From: Spiroplasma sp. NBRC 100390
Lineage (GTDB): Bacteria; Bacillota_I; Bacilli_A; Mycoplasmatales; Mycoplasmataceae
Assembly (NCBI RefSeq): GCF_001886495.1
Contig: NZ_CP018022.1
Coordinates: 1,116,001-1,180,000 of the forward strand
DNA: 64,000 bases
Reading direction: 5' to 3'
Shown here: piece after piece, positions 32,993 through 45,003 of the stretch
Position numbering within the stretch: position 1 is the stretch's first letter
How the letters are laid out: each line of letters begins with the position of its first letter
The notes under the pieces: generated by a model
The model's database searches: none
Seen by the model: the letters and a program-made list of their open reading frames with translations, nothing else
What the model was told of the DNA's origin: nothing
Position numbers and translations under genes: made by a program

Positions 32993-35194
32993 TTATAATG
33001 AATTAACATACATAAATAATTCATATACCTGTTCTCCAATTGTTTTATGATAATTTAACCCTGGTTGTTCAAACACAACATCATCTAAAGTAAACTGATT
33101 TGGATATCACTTATAATGATTATCTCTTGTTGTTGATGCTGGAAATCCAATCGCATTTAATGTTCGATTTAAATCATATTTTTTATCTGGATACAACTCC
33201 ATTAATTTCATCATTTTATGAACCATTTCCATTCCATCAATATAATTTTTATAACGAACACTATAGCGTGGTCCATTAATATTTCCAACATAAACTAAGT
33301 TATCATCTCCCGATTCAAACTGACCATTCATTTCTTTTTTTGCATAATAATCATCACGATATAAATCAAATGATCAACGAACATAACCATTTGCTCCTAA
33401 TTTATAAGCCATTAATGGTCCTCAAACTTGCTCACTATTATCTGATTGAATATAAGCAGCGGGAAAATTATTTCATGAAGTATAAATCATTGTTGAATTG
33501 CCAAAAGATTTACGTCGAATAATATTACTTCGTAATTTATAAATATTAATGTTATTAAATTTTTCAACAATTTCTCGATATTGTAAAATCATTTGATCAT
33601 ATTTATTTAAGAAAATATTTTGAATATCATCTTCATCAAAAGGATTATAACGAAACCGTCAACCAGCAAAAACACTAGATTTAATAACACCATACGGGTC
33701 ATTATTAGCAACATTTTTCATTGTCATCTCATTTGTTTTGTCAGCTAATTCATCAAATGATTCATATAAACTAATTTGTTTTCCATTTGGTGTCAGATAC
33801 TCTGACTTATTTCGAATAGCATTTCAATGGCTTGATAATGCTTTAATAAATTTACTATGAATTGCATTTAAATACGCTTCAAAATTTTTCCCCGGCATTC
33901 CATTACTGGAATTTACTAATTCTGCTTTAAACTCTCGTTGTGGTCCCTTTTTTGCGCCATTTTTAAGATAAAAGAAACTAAAGGAACCTGGTTCCATTGC
34001 TGAAAACATAAACTCAGTATATCCCAATTGGGCTGCTACTTTTAAATATTCATCAAAAGCATTAAAATCAAATTCTCATTCCCAAGCAGGATCATTAAAG
34101 ACGGCGTTTAAATCACTGCTTTTAATATAATCTTCATATTGTGCATCGGTTCAACCTGGTTTATTTAATTTTCCTGCTCATTGAATTAATTGATAATTTC
34201 AGCCAGGACCATATAAATAAAATGTATTTGACTCTTTTAAAGCTTTTAAATGGGCTAATAAATATGGTCGCATTGTTGATGATAAATATCACGGTAAATT
34301 ATTATCAATAGGGCCCTCCTTTTCTACTGTTGGGTCTGCCTTTGAATTTAAATTTTTTGACATTAAATTATTCCCATGATCAATATATTTCATTCCATTT
34401 GAAGGGAACGATGTAGCACTAAAACCAAATCGTTCACTTAATGGTTTCTTAGAATCATCTGTCTCTAAAAGATAATTCTTAATATCAACACTAAATTTAC
34501 GGTTAATTTGTTTTTTCACTTGTTTATCAAAAGTAAAACTCAATTTTACAGTAAAATTTTGAAGTCCCGTTTTAGCTTGAGCACCAATAAAAATACTAAT
34601 TCAAATTGGTTGAACATTATATTGCATCTCTGTCAAAGTCTTTTCACCTAATGCATCTGGCATATATTGTATACCAGGATAGATATAACGATCAGAACTT
34701 GCTGCATTTGGAAAAGCTTTAATATAAGTTAAAAAAACAGCATCACTAACAATATTTGGATCATTATTGTCATTTATAATAGATACTTTTAAATCCTGAT
34801 ACATATTAAGATTTTCTTTATTTAATAAAATTAACTGGGTATTAAGATGTTGATTTTTTCATGATGTTAACATTGGATTATCATTACTACACTTTAAGAC
34901 ATCCTGACGATTTCCATAAAAAACTGGATTACCACTTTTATCTTCGTTATAAGCACTATATGTAAATTTTGAATCACCAAAAAAAGTATGGAAATAAGAA
35001 TTATCATCTGGAAGGGGATTTTGATTATTACCACAACCATATTGAAAATTAAACTGGTTATCATATTGACCATGACTACCACCAGAACCATTTTCTCCTA
35101 ATCGACTACAACTAACCACCATCATTATAAATGGTGGAATTAAAACAAGAACTAATAAAATTTGAATAATTTTTTTAAATGATAACTGTTGCAT
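32993..35194 (-). CDS. GH123/DUF4091-like glycoside hydrolase lipoprotein
   Basis: A 733-residue protein starting at ATG 35194 with AAGGGG upstream. It has a hydrophobic N-terminus with a lipobox-like MMVVSC. The C-terminal 110 residues follow the DUF4091 plan: YTSWNNFPAAY, GANGYVRWSFDLY, then GDDNLVYVGNINGPRYSVRY and DGMEMVHKMMKL, which mirror the family's GDG-LVYPG-...-SxRxE-xRDGxED. A SFDEL segment near residue 478 could be the Asp-Glu catalytic pair of GH123 enzymes. The family includes N-acetyl-galactosaminidases. Surface glycan degradation is therefore likely, but substrate and activity are inferred. It is central in a four-gene operon with a poly-T promoter. Confidence 0.68.
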
Positions 35195-35208
35195 CACATC
35201 ACCCCTTA

Positions 35209-36357
35209 TTATACCTTAAACCCTAAATGAACGCCCGGTAAAGTACTTAAATCAAGCGAAGTATCTTTAGCGTTAATTAATTCTAATCAAACTCAATGTC
35301 TTTTTTCTTGGTTTGGTGTAATAAAGGTATATAAATCGCTTAAAATTGTTTCTTCATCCAGTAAATTGGGATCTGAATAACCATTTTTACGGAATTGCAA
35401 TTCAAAAGCATCAATCGATAAAGCATAATTATAAATACCCTGAACAGCATTAACAACAAATTGTTTCATATCAGAATATAAACTGTTCAATTTAGTTTCT
35501 AACGTAACATCCTGATTTAAAATTGCATAATCAAAATTATGGTCTTTAAAATCTTTACTTTGAATTTTAATAACCGGTGCTGTTTGCATTGTCAGCGGTT
35601 GGTTTGAAATTTTAAATAACGATGTTTCCAACCGCTCAGGAATATATTTAAATAACGTCGGATTTATTGTCAAAGAATTATTTTGCTCAGGAACAAAAGC
35701 ATCACTTAAATTCATAAAAAAACTAACATCCTGATTAAGGGTTATTTGTCCTGGTTGCAATTCCATTCCCGCCGTAATATCTAAATTCATTTGCTGAAAT
35801 TGCAAATTAAAATTATTAAGAATTATTTTATGACTTAACAATTTATTTCAGCTATTAACAAGTTTAGCAATGCTATCAATTGGTCCACTTGAATTATCAA
35901 ATTTAACAAATTTATTATTAAAATTTCAGGTTGGACGATAATCAAATTCTAAAAATTTATGACCAATAAAAGAACTTTTTTCTGTTGCAAAAATTCCAAC
36001 AGTAAATCAAAAAATATAATTAGTATTAGTAAAATCATTAAAATCAATTGCTTTTGCATTATAAAAATTATTATCATCAACATGACCATAATAGATTTCA
36101 ACATTTAAATTTTTCACAATTGCTGCTCCTAAGTTATTCTGTAAACCCATCATAACATTACTGCGAATTGATGGCATTAAACCATCATCATACCCGCGTA
36201 AACTACTTAATCCTCATTTGTTGTTTGTCATAATTGAATCTGGTTTTAATAGTAACTCCAAATTTTTTGTTTCTTTTCATCATAAATTAGTAGAAACTAA
36301 GCTAAAACCCGTAACTATAGGCAAAATAACTGCTCATAAGCAAAATACTTTTTTCAA
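35209..36357 (-). CDS. Secreted or membrane-anchored protein, first gene of the GH123-like operon
   Basis: A 382-residue protein that starts at TTG 36357, 8 bases after GGAGA; no better ATG is in reach. The first 25 residues (MKKVFCLWAVILPIVTGFSLV) form a signal or anchor helix. No lipobox cysteine follows, unlike its paralogue at 31796-32980. The body is beta-rich with no recognised domain. It lies 15 bp before the GH123-like gene and directly behind the T18 promoter. Its use of TTG and the lack of a lipobox may mean release into the medium rather than lipid anchoring. Confidence 0.7.
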
Positions 36358-36411
36358 ATCTACTATCTCCGCTTTTTCCTTTTGTGCTTGTAATTTCTAA
36401 GTCTAACCTAG

Positions 36412-36441
36412 ATTATAGTAAAAAAAAAAAAAAAAATCAAC
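36412..36441 (-). promoter_or_regulatory. Promoter with T18 tract in the spacer
   Basis: On the minus strand TTGATT (36441-36436) and consensus TATAAT (36417-36412) are 18 bp apart. A run of 18 T (36437-36420) takes up nearly the whole spacer and the last two bases of the -35 box. Slippage in the tract would change the spacer length. It drives the 382-residue protein and the GH123-like operon. Confidence 0.75.
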
Positions 36442-36487
36442 CATCCTTAAGAAACAATTCTAAAATAGCAATTATTAGCTGTCTTAA

Positions 36488-36524
36488 AAATAAAAAAAGT
36501 TTAACTTTAAAATTAAACTTTTTT
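36488..36524 (-). terminator. Terminator of lipoprotein A
   Basis: AAAAAAGTTTAA and TTAAACTTTTTT form a 12-bp stem around a TTTTAAAG loop and run into TTTATTTTT on the minus strand. The left arm contains the stop codon of the lipoprotein gene at 36513. Confidence 0.85.
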
Positions 36525-38150
36525 AAACATTCCTAAATTAACACCATCATTATTTGTTTCAGTTTCAACATTTTGCTGTCTAGAAGCAAAAGAATAAAAT
36601 AATCCAGTATCTAAATCTTCACCAAAAGTGAATAAAATTGCTCAACGTTCTTGAGTTTGTTCATCTCAAAATAGAGCACTGGGATCACGGTAACGAGATT
36701 CACCTTTAACCCTTGGGAACAATGGATGTGATATCAAATTAAACGATTCAATATCCTCTAAATCTTTTGCATTATCAGCGTTTTTAAAGTCATCAACTAA
36801 AAGTTTAGTAACATCTTTTAACCCATTTTTTTGATTCTTTGTTAACATTTTGCTATATATTTCTTTTGGTACTCCAAAATTAACTTGATTTTTATTAATT
36901 GCAGCACCATTGGCATAGTTTAAAAAGGCAATAATTATTTTCCCTCAATTTGTTAATTTTTTATCAATTGCCGAACGTGACAAATTTAAAGTAATTGTTG
37001 CATCTTCATTGTCCTTATTTTTTATTGTTCCAGCTAGACCTAACCCATAAATGTTAAAATAATTTAGTTTAATTTTAAATGTTCCTAAAACTAAATCAAT
37101 ATTATCATCAACATTAAAAACGGATGCAACTCTAGTTTTATAAAAATTAGCAAAATCAGTGCCCGTTATACCACCAATATCGTTTCAATTAGATTCTTTA
37201 TCTTTAATTCAATTTGATAATGTTAACTCTTTTGGATCTTTGGATGTTGATAAACCATCATATCCCTTATTTTCATAGTTTAAATCACCTTTTTGGTCTT
37301 GCTCAAGTAAGTCAACAGCATTATAACTCATTGTAATATCTTTAAATTCTTTTTTACTTGCAATATAAGTTTTAACAGCATTTTTTAATGTATCATTCAA
37401 CGCAACACTATTTTTAGAAAAATCTCAAATCATCTTATCATATAGTGGTTTAAAAATTTCGTTTTCACTAAAACTAGTACTTTCTAATTCATTAAAATAG
37501 TCTTTAATATTTTGAATTAAGAAATTAACTGCTTTATCGGAAAAAACTTGTAATGCAGACACATTTTCTGCAACATTGTAAATACTTGATATTTCAAAAC
37601 TAGCATACATTTGTTTAAATTTTAACTGAATTGTTGCTTTATAATCAACACGAACTGCTGAAAATAATTCTGGCTTAACACTAGCCGGAAATTTATCTCG
37701 TAAATTTTCAACATCAATATAAGTTACTTTTATAACGTTTCTTTCATCATCTAATGTTAATGGCATTTCATTAACAAAGTAATTTGAATATTCATTTTGT
37801 AAATCACGATTAACACTATCAAAAATTCTTGTAAAATCGCTAATGAAATAAGTAGCTAACTTATTATCTTCCGAATTGCTTAGTTTTAATTGATAAGGTT
37901 CTGTATCTCCTTTGTTTACTTTGGAATAGATTTTTGATAAATTATTTTTTAAACTATCAACATACGTATTACTTTTTATTTTTTGATTAATTTTTTCACT
38001 TGCCTTAGTTTGAATCTCATTAAAAACTTCAAGATCTTTTGCACTAATATCAGTGCTATTAGTGATTTTTTTGTTATGACATGAAATAACATTTGGTGTA
38101 ACAGTTCCAACTAATGTTATTGCCCCCAAAATACTTAATAGTTTTTTCAT
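36513..38150 (-). CDS. Lipoprotein A of a three-member paralogous family
   Basis: A 545-residue predicted lipoprotein with the signal peptide MKKLLSILGAITLVGTVTP and lipobox NVISC (Cys24). The mature protein shares co-linear motifs with those at 38455-40101 and 57729-59309: LQNEYSNYF, PLTLDDERN, a FSAVRVDYKA strand, EIFKPLYDKMIWDFS, LTNWGKIIIAFLNY and NGLKDVTKLLVDDFK. It ends FTFGEDLDTGLFYS. No enzymatic motif is evident. It is probably a surface antigen or adhesion-type lipoprotein. It has its own leader and terminator. Confidence 0.82.
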
Positions 38151-38162
38151 TTTGTTTCTCCT
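38067..38162 (-). repeat. 96-bp signal-peptide repeat, copy 1
   Basis: This block is identical to 40018-40113. It covers the ribosome-binding region, the ATG and the signal peptide through the lipobox and CHNKK. Beyond it both the upstream DNA and the mature coding sequence diverge sharply. Confidence 0.9.
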
Positions 38163-38237
38163 CTCAACATTGTAATCTCCAATTTTTTAAATTAAAGTTT
38201 ACAAAAATTTTATTTAAAATTCTTATTAATTTTTTTA

Positions 38238-38251
38238 ATAGTAAAAAATCA
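38238..38251 (-). other. T6 counterpart of the poly-T promoter motif
   Basis: Upstream of lipoprotein A the minus strand has TGA-T6-ACTAT, the same flanks as the TGA-T18-ACTATAAT motif of the GH123-like operon promoter. It could be a contracted version of it. The rest of this 304-bp stretch (38151-38454) is very AT-rich with no gene and no convincing terminator. Confidence 0.35.
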
Positions 38252-38454
38252 GTATTAAATTACCGATTCTTTATAAAACGTTCTTTTTATTATTTTAATT
38301 TTATTTCAGATATGGTTTATAATTTTATAGCAGTATTTTTAATAGCTCTCAACATATATATTTTTATTTTTTATTAGTTTTTGTTTTAATTTACTTATAA
38401 TTTAAAATAACTTCGAGTTAATAATTGCAATAACAATATTACACCTCATATTTT

Positions 38455-40101
38455 TTATCCCAAGATATAATTTTTATTTGCTTTTGGTTCAACACCAAAA
38501 ATAAGCCCATTCGCCGGGTTACCATCATAGGTACCATCGCTTGATGCAATTGAATAATATAAGCCTGTATTAAATTCTTCACCAAAAGTGAATAACACGG
38601 CTCACGGTTGTTTTCCTAAACTGTCTCAGAATAAACGACGATTAATTATAATGCCTGGATATTTTTTGGGTGTTTGGGGATGAACCATAAAATTAAATAA
38701 ATCAAGATCTTCTAAATCTTTTGCATCATCAGACCCTTTAAAGTCATCAACTAAAAGTTTAATAACATCTTTTAATCCATTTTTTTGGTTTTTTCGCGAT
38801 ATTTCTTTAAAAAGTTGGTCGGTAACACCAAAAATGTTTTTTACACCATCAATGGTTTTACCCCCATAATATTTGATAAATGTGATAATTATTTTCCCTC
38901 AATTTGATAATTTCTTGTCAATTGCTGGTTGAGAAAGATTTATAGTAGCGACTAAATCTTCTCCATCGGTAGTTTGAACATTACCTGATAGGCCCATTCC
39001 ATAAATATTAATGTAATTTCAATTTATGATAAATGAACCTAAACTTAAATCGGTTGAATTGTCTTGACTAAAGATAGTTCCAACATTGTCGCGATAAAAT
39101 TTGACAAAATCACTAGTGCTAATCGCAAGATCTTCTCATCCATTTGTTTGTGCTCCAATTCAATTAGATAATGTTAACGCTTTTTGTTTATAGTTATCTG
39201 TTATACCATCATAGCCTTTATTTTTACTATTTAAATCTCCTTCCGCTGATTTTGTCATTAAATCAACGTCATTATAAGTTATTTCAATGTCTTTAAATTC
39301 TTTTTTACTAGCAAGATATTCTTTAAATGAATGTTTTAAAACATCATCTAACTCCTTACTACTTTGTGAAAAGTCTCATATTCCTTTATCGTACAATGAT
39401 TTAAAAATTTCATTCTCACTAAAATCAACCGTTTCTAATTTTGCAAAATACTCTTTAACATTTTCTAATAAGAAAGTTGTTGTATTATTAGAGATCGCTT
39501 TTAAAGCAGTAGGGTTTTCCGTTACATTATAAATTGTTGATAAATCAAAACGGATAAATAAACCTTTATATTCTAAAGAAATCGATGCTTTATAATCAAC
39601 TCTAACTGCTGAAAAGGATTCCGGATTAATACCCACCGGAAATTTCTTTTTCAAAGCATCTACATCTATAAAAGTGACATTAATATCATTACGATCATCA
39701 TCTAATGTTAATGGCAATTTATCAGCAAAATAATTTGAATATTCATTTTGTAAATCATTATTAACATTATCAAAAACATTTTTAAAATTATTAATAAAGT
39801 AAGTACCTAATTTGTTATCCTCACCACTGCCTAATTTTAAATGATACATTTGACTAGTGCTATTAACTTTTTTGAAAATATTTTCTAAATTATTTCGTGC
39901 ACTATCAACATACATATTTGATTTAATTTTTTCAGCAATTTTTTTTGTTGCTTTTGCTTCAATTTCATTTAATACTTCAAGATCTTTAGCAGTCCCAGCA
40001 TCATCATTATTGACAACTTTTTTGTTATGACATGAAATAACATTTGGTGTAACAGTTCCAACTAATGTTATTGCCCCCAAAATACTTAATAGTTTTTTCA
40101 T
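38455..40101 (-). CDS. Lipoprotein B of a three-member paralogous family
   Basis: A 548-residue predicted lipoprotein, tandem paralogue of lipoprotein A. The signal peptide and the DNA encoding it are identical to A over 96 bp. The mature parts share about half their residues by eye, with conserved blocks LQNEYSNYF, PLTLDDDRN, FSAVRVDYKA, NEIFKSLYDKGIWDFS, LSNWGKIIITF and NGLKDVIKLLVDDF. It ends with FTFGEEFNTGLYYS and a short tail. No domain of known function. TGA-coded Trp are at matching positions in A and B. Confidence 0.82.
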
Positions 40102-40113
40102 TTTGTTTCTCCT
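40018..40113 (-). repeat. 96-bp signal-peptide repeat, copy 2
   Basis: Identical to 38067-38162, at a distance of 1,951 bp in direct orientation. Recombination between the copies would delete one gene body and leave a single fusion-free lipoprotein. Confidence 0.9.
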
Positions 40114-40193
40114 TTTTTAAAATATTTTTACCTAGTTTAAAAAATTATTGGCGGTGCAATATCAATTATTGTCTCTTAAATTTTAAATTTTTA

Positions 40194-40577
40194 TTATTTA
40201 ATTCTTGGTGGAGCATGTCCTTTTTTAAATTGACTAATATACTTAGAATTGCGAAAATTAGTAAATAATAACTCAATTCGAAATTTAAAAATTCTTGATA
40301 AAAAAATATTTAAAATAATTGCTAATGTTATTTGATTTCTAATCGCCAAACATTGGAAGAAAAAAACTTGAAATTGTTCAGTACTTTTTTTAATATATGT
40401 AAAAAGCTCAATCTTAGTTTTAAGACAACACATAAAAAGAAACATTATAACTGATGAATAGTAAAGATGATTATCAATTGCTAAATCATCATCAAAAACG
40501 GTTGAATTGTAAACAACATAAATAACAACCAAAATAAAATATAAAATTAAATACCCTTTAAATAATTTACTTTTCAT
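40194..40577 (-). CDS. Small membrane protein of unknown function
   Basis: A 127-residue protein with about four hydrophobic segments (KGYLILYFILVVIYVV, YYSSVIMFLFMCCL, ITLAIILNIFLSRIF) and a basic tail ending KKGHAPPRIK. AGGGAAG precedes the ATG. No Trp codon of either kind is present. It lies 92 bp upstream of lipoprotein B in the same direction. I do not recognise it. Confidence 0.55.
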   Translation of the reverse strand: MKSKLFKGYLILYFILVVIYVVYNSTVFDDDLAIDNHLYYSSVIMFLFMCCLKTKIELFTYIKKSTEQFQVFFFQCLAIRNQITLAIILNIFLSRIFKFRIELLFTNFRNSKYISQFKKGHAPPRIK

Positions 40578-40702
40578 TAGTTTTTCTTCCCTTTTTACTA
40601 TTTATTATATTTATAACAACTATTTTTAAAAAAACAAGGGCAAAGGGCTTTTTCTGTAATAAGTGGGAAAATATCAGAAAAAACTTAAAAAATAACAAAA
40701 TA

Positions 40703-40729
40703 AAAAATCTAAGAAAATCTTAGATTTAT
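40703..40729 (-). terminator. Terminator of the lipoprotein/permease operon
   Basis: AAATCTAAGA and TCTTAGATTT pair around TTT on the minus strand and run into TTTTATTTTG. It begins at the permease stop codon (40726-40728). Confidence 0.85.
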
Positions 40730-43700
40730 ACTTCATTAGCATTAACTTGTTCTTGAATACTCATATGATTAATTTTATAAGTCGAAATCCAATAAGTAAC
40801 TAAGTAGATCGCTGCCATTAAAATAAAGGTAATTGGTAGTGCTATTCATGGGAAACCAAACGGAATAATTATTTTGGAAATTGAAGTAAAACCATAAACT
40901 CCCAACCACAAGATTAATCACATAATAGCAACCCCTAACATTCATGCTAAGAAAGCAAAAGGAGTAAAAATACCTAATGTTAAACTGTTAATTTCACGGT
41001 TTGAATAACCCAATGCTTTCATTACTGCAATAAATTTTAAAAATGTATTAACAAAAGATTCTGTCATAATATAGACAATAATAACCGCAGTAATAGTTGT
41101 AATTACAACAAAAATGACCGATAAAATACTTGAAATTCAAGCAAGTTTTTGGATAACTTGTGCTTTAATAATTAAATAATCAGTGTCACCAACTCCGCCA
41201 CTTAACTGACCATTCATAAAGTCAATCATTGAGTAGGAACCATCTGGTGAAGAAAGATTAAAGCGTGTTGTTTGGTCAACTTGATCTTGATACTTACTAA
41301 ATTTGCCATTAAATCATAATAATGGATTATCATTTGTTTTATCATACATTTGACTACTATTTGTGGCAAAACCAAGAATGTTATTAGCTAAAACTTGGTT
41401 AACATATGCTCGTGGTTCATCATAGGAATTTTGAATTCCAATGATTTGATATTTAACATTTTTAGTTGTAGTTCCAATTTTTAACAAGCCCTGTCGTAGT
41501 GCTTCACGATATCAATTAGTTGGAAAACCACTAGTTAAATCACCAATCCCATTAATCTCCTTATCAAATTTATTATCAAATGGATGAATAATATAGTAAT
41601 TCCCAGTCGGACTTAGTTTCACTACTTGCTGGTCTTTTTGTGCCGGGTTAGGATCCAATAATCCTGGTAAAGTTCGTCCTGTTGTAACAGAAGTTGTCGT
41701 ATTTAAAAATTCTCCTGGTTTAAAGGCGTTAACTGGCAACTTTAACACAAAATTTTTAATATTATAGTAATCTTGCACTGTACCATTTTTACCGGTAAAA
41801 CCAAAGCGGTTTTGTTTACCAACTGTCAATTTTGTTAAATCAAGTGTAAACGGATTAATATTATCATCAACAAAACCAGTTGGAAGCTCATATGATCATG
41901 CTGTAATAGGAACAACACAATCATTTGCATTCTCACAGTACTGTAATTGTTTAACATTGGTTGTGGTGTTAACGATGTTATTTACTTGTAAATTATATTT
42001 ACTCTGCGCAGCTTTATTAACAATCATTGGAATCTTATCAGATTTAACATTTAAATTTTTACTATCATCCAATGCTTTTTTAAGTTTTTGATTAGGAAAA
42101 ATAATTGTTTTATTATTTGCATTAATTCCATATGTTGAAAGACCAAAACTTGAATCTAATATTTTTGCCGTATATCCCGTATAAACATCCTCATTTTTAG
42201 AATTATAAGTTGAAGTTCCAAAAGTAAAATTAAATTGTTCTTTTGCTAATTCATTTTTTAATCACATCGCCCTAATTTTTCCAGGCATAATATCACTTGT
42301 CGCATATTGAGCACAATAAGTTCAGCGATCAACAATATTTGGATCTGTTGGATGAACTGGTTGTTTTCCGAACGCACGAGGCATTGTCGAACATAATAAT
42401 GTATCAATTTGATTTCCAATATCAACATTTTGACCATAACGATTATACATATCATAAAAGGTCCCAATTGATAAACTAGCTCCCTTCCCAACCATAAAAT
42501 TAAAAATAATCATATTATTTAATTGTTGCGCATATAAGTGCGCATTATCAGCATTAATATCATTTGCTGTTGAAAGTCAATTCCCATTATACAGATAATC
42601 ACTAACTAAAGAGTTTTTTGCAAGTGGATATGCTGGACTATTAGAATACTCTGGACCATTTCAGTCATACATTTCATAACGACTAAACGGAATGTTACCA
42701 ACAACATTAGTATAATTATATTCGTTGTTATAATCTAAATTAGAATAATAATCTTTACTAAACTTATTGATTGCGGTTGGAATTAAAGTTGCAAATGTTA
42801 ATGAAAGACTAGCAATAAAAAATGTTAAGAAGAACCAACCAATCTTTTTCATTGATACTGCCATCATGACAAATCGAAACTTAGTTGTAAATTTTTTGAA
42901 TGAAAAACGATTACTAATTGAATTAACTAACTTTGAAGTCTTAACATTCTTATTTGGATTTAATAAATCTAATGGGCTAATAATTAACTGACGAATTGCT
43001 GTTGTCAAAATTGATAAAGCACTAACCACGCCAATTATTCCAAAACAAATGGCAAACGGAATTAATGAAAATGAGTAGTTTGTTGGAATAACAAAATAGT
43101 TATTAAAAACACTCATAATTGGAAATTGGAGAACAACACCAATAATTCAACCAAGAGGAACACCAATTCCTGTAACAACAATTGCATGCGCCAAATACGA
43201 ATTTGCAATTGTTAAACCACTGTAACCGTTTGCTTTTAAAATTCCATTTTCAATTTTTTGCTGGTTAATAATTTTTTTAATTAAAATTACTAAGGTAAAA
43301 ATTAAAATAATCAAGAAAACTGCTGATAAAATAATGGTAATTGTTCGATAAACACTAATTGCTGTCCCTAACAAACTATAACGAAGATAAACTAATTTTG
43401 TTTCATCACGGCTTTGCAAACCGGCATTTTTATCATTTGGTTCATTCAAACTTCGAAAATCAGCTGCTAAAAATTTTTTAAAAGTTGCAACATCTGTATT
43501 TTCATCTTTTCCTGTATGTGTAAGATACAAAGTTGAACTTTCATCAATCTCTGCATTTGCAATAATACTTTCTCCCCGATAAATATTTTCAGAAACATAA
43601 ATAATTCCATCTGTTTTTGGGTCAGGAAAAATATCGGTGTCATAAATTGTTGGATAAATGTTAGCGGGATCACCACCAATTGCTCCAACAAAGAAATTAG

Positions 43701-44973
43701 AATTTTCACCAATTTTAATTGAATCCCCAACTTTTAACTTTTGACTACGTGCAAATTGTGGTGTTATAACAACATAAACATCATTAGTTGGATTGGCGGG
43801 ATCAAATGATGAATATTGTTCAATAATTTTTAATTGATTATACTCTAACAATGGTTGTCAATTAATTATTTTATACTTAATATTAGAAACTAAATCTCAA
43901 TATTCATATTCTTCACGCAATTGGTGTGAAAAATTAGAAACTTTTGCAACTAAAGCATAATAAGATTTTGTAAAACCATCGGGTCCATATGGTTGATTTT
44001 TAAAAAGATTATTCTTATTATTTTGATTATAAAAATCATTAACACTAAAAACAGCATTCCCAACATTGTTATTATATCCAACATCAAGATTATTATTGGT
44101 AGTTGGTGAATAATAAAGATTAATTTTAATTAAAGATTGTGATGTATCTTTTGTTAAAAAACTTAAATCACCATTTAATCCGTTAGTAAATAATTGTTGT
44201 TCAATATCTTCTCTTTTTGGAATATTAAGTGGATCACCTTGTTGCAAATTAACATCCTTATCTCATTGTTTCGTTCCAGTATTAACAAAGTTAAGAACTG
44301 CTTGTTTTAATTTTGTTGAACCCTCACCTTTAGGATTAATAAATTTTTGATTTAAATAATCAATAATTAAATTTACTGTATTTTGAGAAATATCACTATG
44401 TGTAAAATTATTCATAAATGCTTCAATTAAACCTAAATTATTATGGTCAAAAAGATTACCGTTTTGATCATATAATTGTCCAATTAAAGATTTCTGAAAA
44501 ACTTCACTTTGATAATTAAAACGATATAAGCCATTATTTAAAAAAACAGGTGCTCTAGAATCTAAGTTCTTAAATTCAATACTACTAATCTTATTTGTTG
44601 ATGCATAATTAAATGTAACTTCAACATCGTTATCATCTATTGCTTTTAAGGCTCCATCTAAGCCAAGATGCACATATGGTAACGTTGTTTTTTCACCATT
44701 AACATCAGTGATTAAATGATAATCATTACTAAAAGCAAATCAGGGTGTAATTGTTTCAACGTTAGACCCCGTTTTCTTTTTACCATTAAACTTTAATAAA
44801 TAATCATAGTTAAAAGTTCCTTGTCCCATAAATGAATATGCATCCGTTAACCGAGTGTTAACAATTCATGATGAAGTGGCTAACAATGTTAAAAGAGCAG
44901 CTAATACTATAAAAATAGTTAGCTGTGCTTTTTGTTTAAACATACTTTTTAATGTTTGCCAAAATAACAGCAT
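40726..44973 (-). CDS. Giant FtsX-type ABC transporter permease (1,415 aa)
   Basis: A 1,415-residue protein, interrupted in the standard code by many TGA tryptophan codons but whole in code 4. It starts MLLFWQTLKSMFKQKAQ followed by a membrane helix. It has a long extracellular part, then a first FtsX-like module near residues 540-640 (YRTITIILSAVFLIILIF, NGILKANGYSGLTIANSYLAHAI), a middle extracellular part, and a second module at the C-terminus, where the frame ends IQEQVNANEV. GGAGAGG lies just upstream. It follows the 776-residue lipoprotein by 30 bp. No ATP-binding subunit is adjacent. It probably moves lipids or lipoproteins, or acts on the cell envelope. Confidence 0.82.
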
Positions 44974-45003
44974 TTTTTAACCTCTCCTTCTTTCGTTTAA
45001 CTA

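Noticed and set aside
38114-38377. Plus-strand frame of 87 codons in the lipoprotein A leader
   Set aside because: It is low-complexity AT-rich sequence partly antisense to the signal peptide, with no ribosome-binding site.
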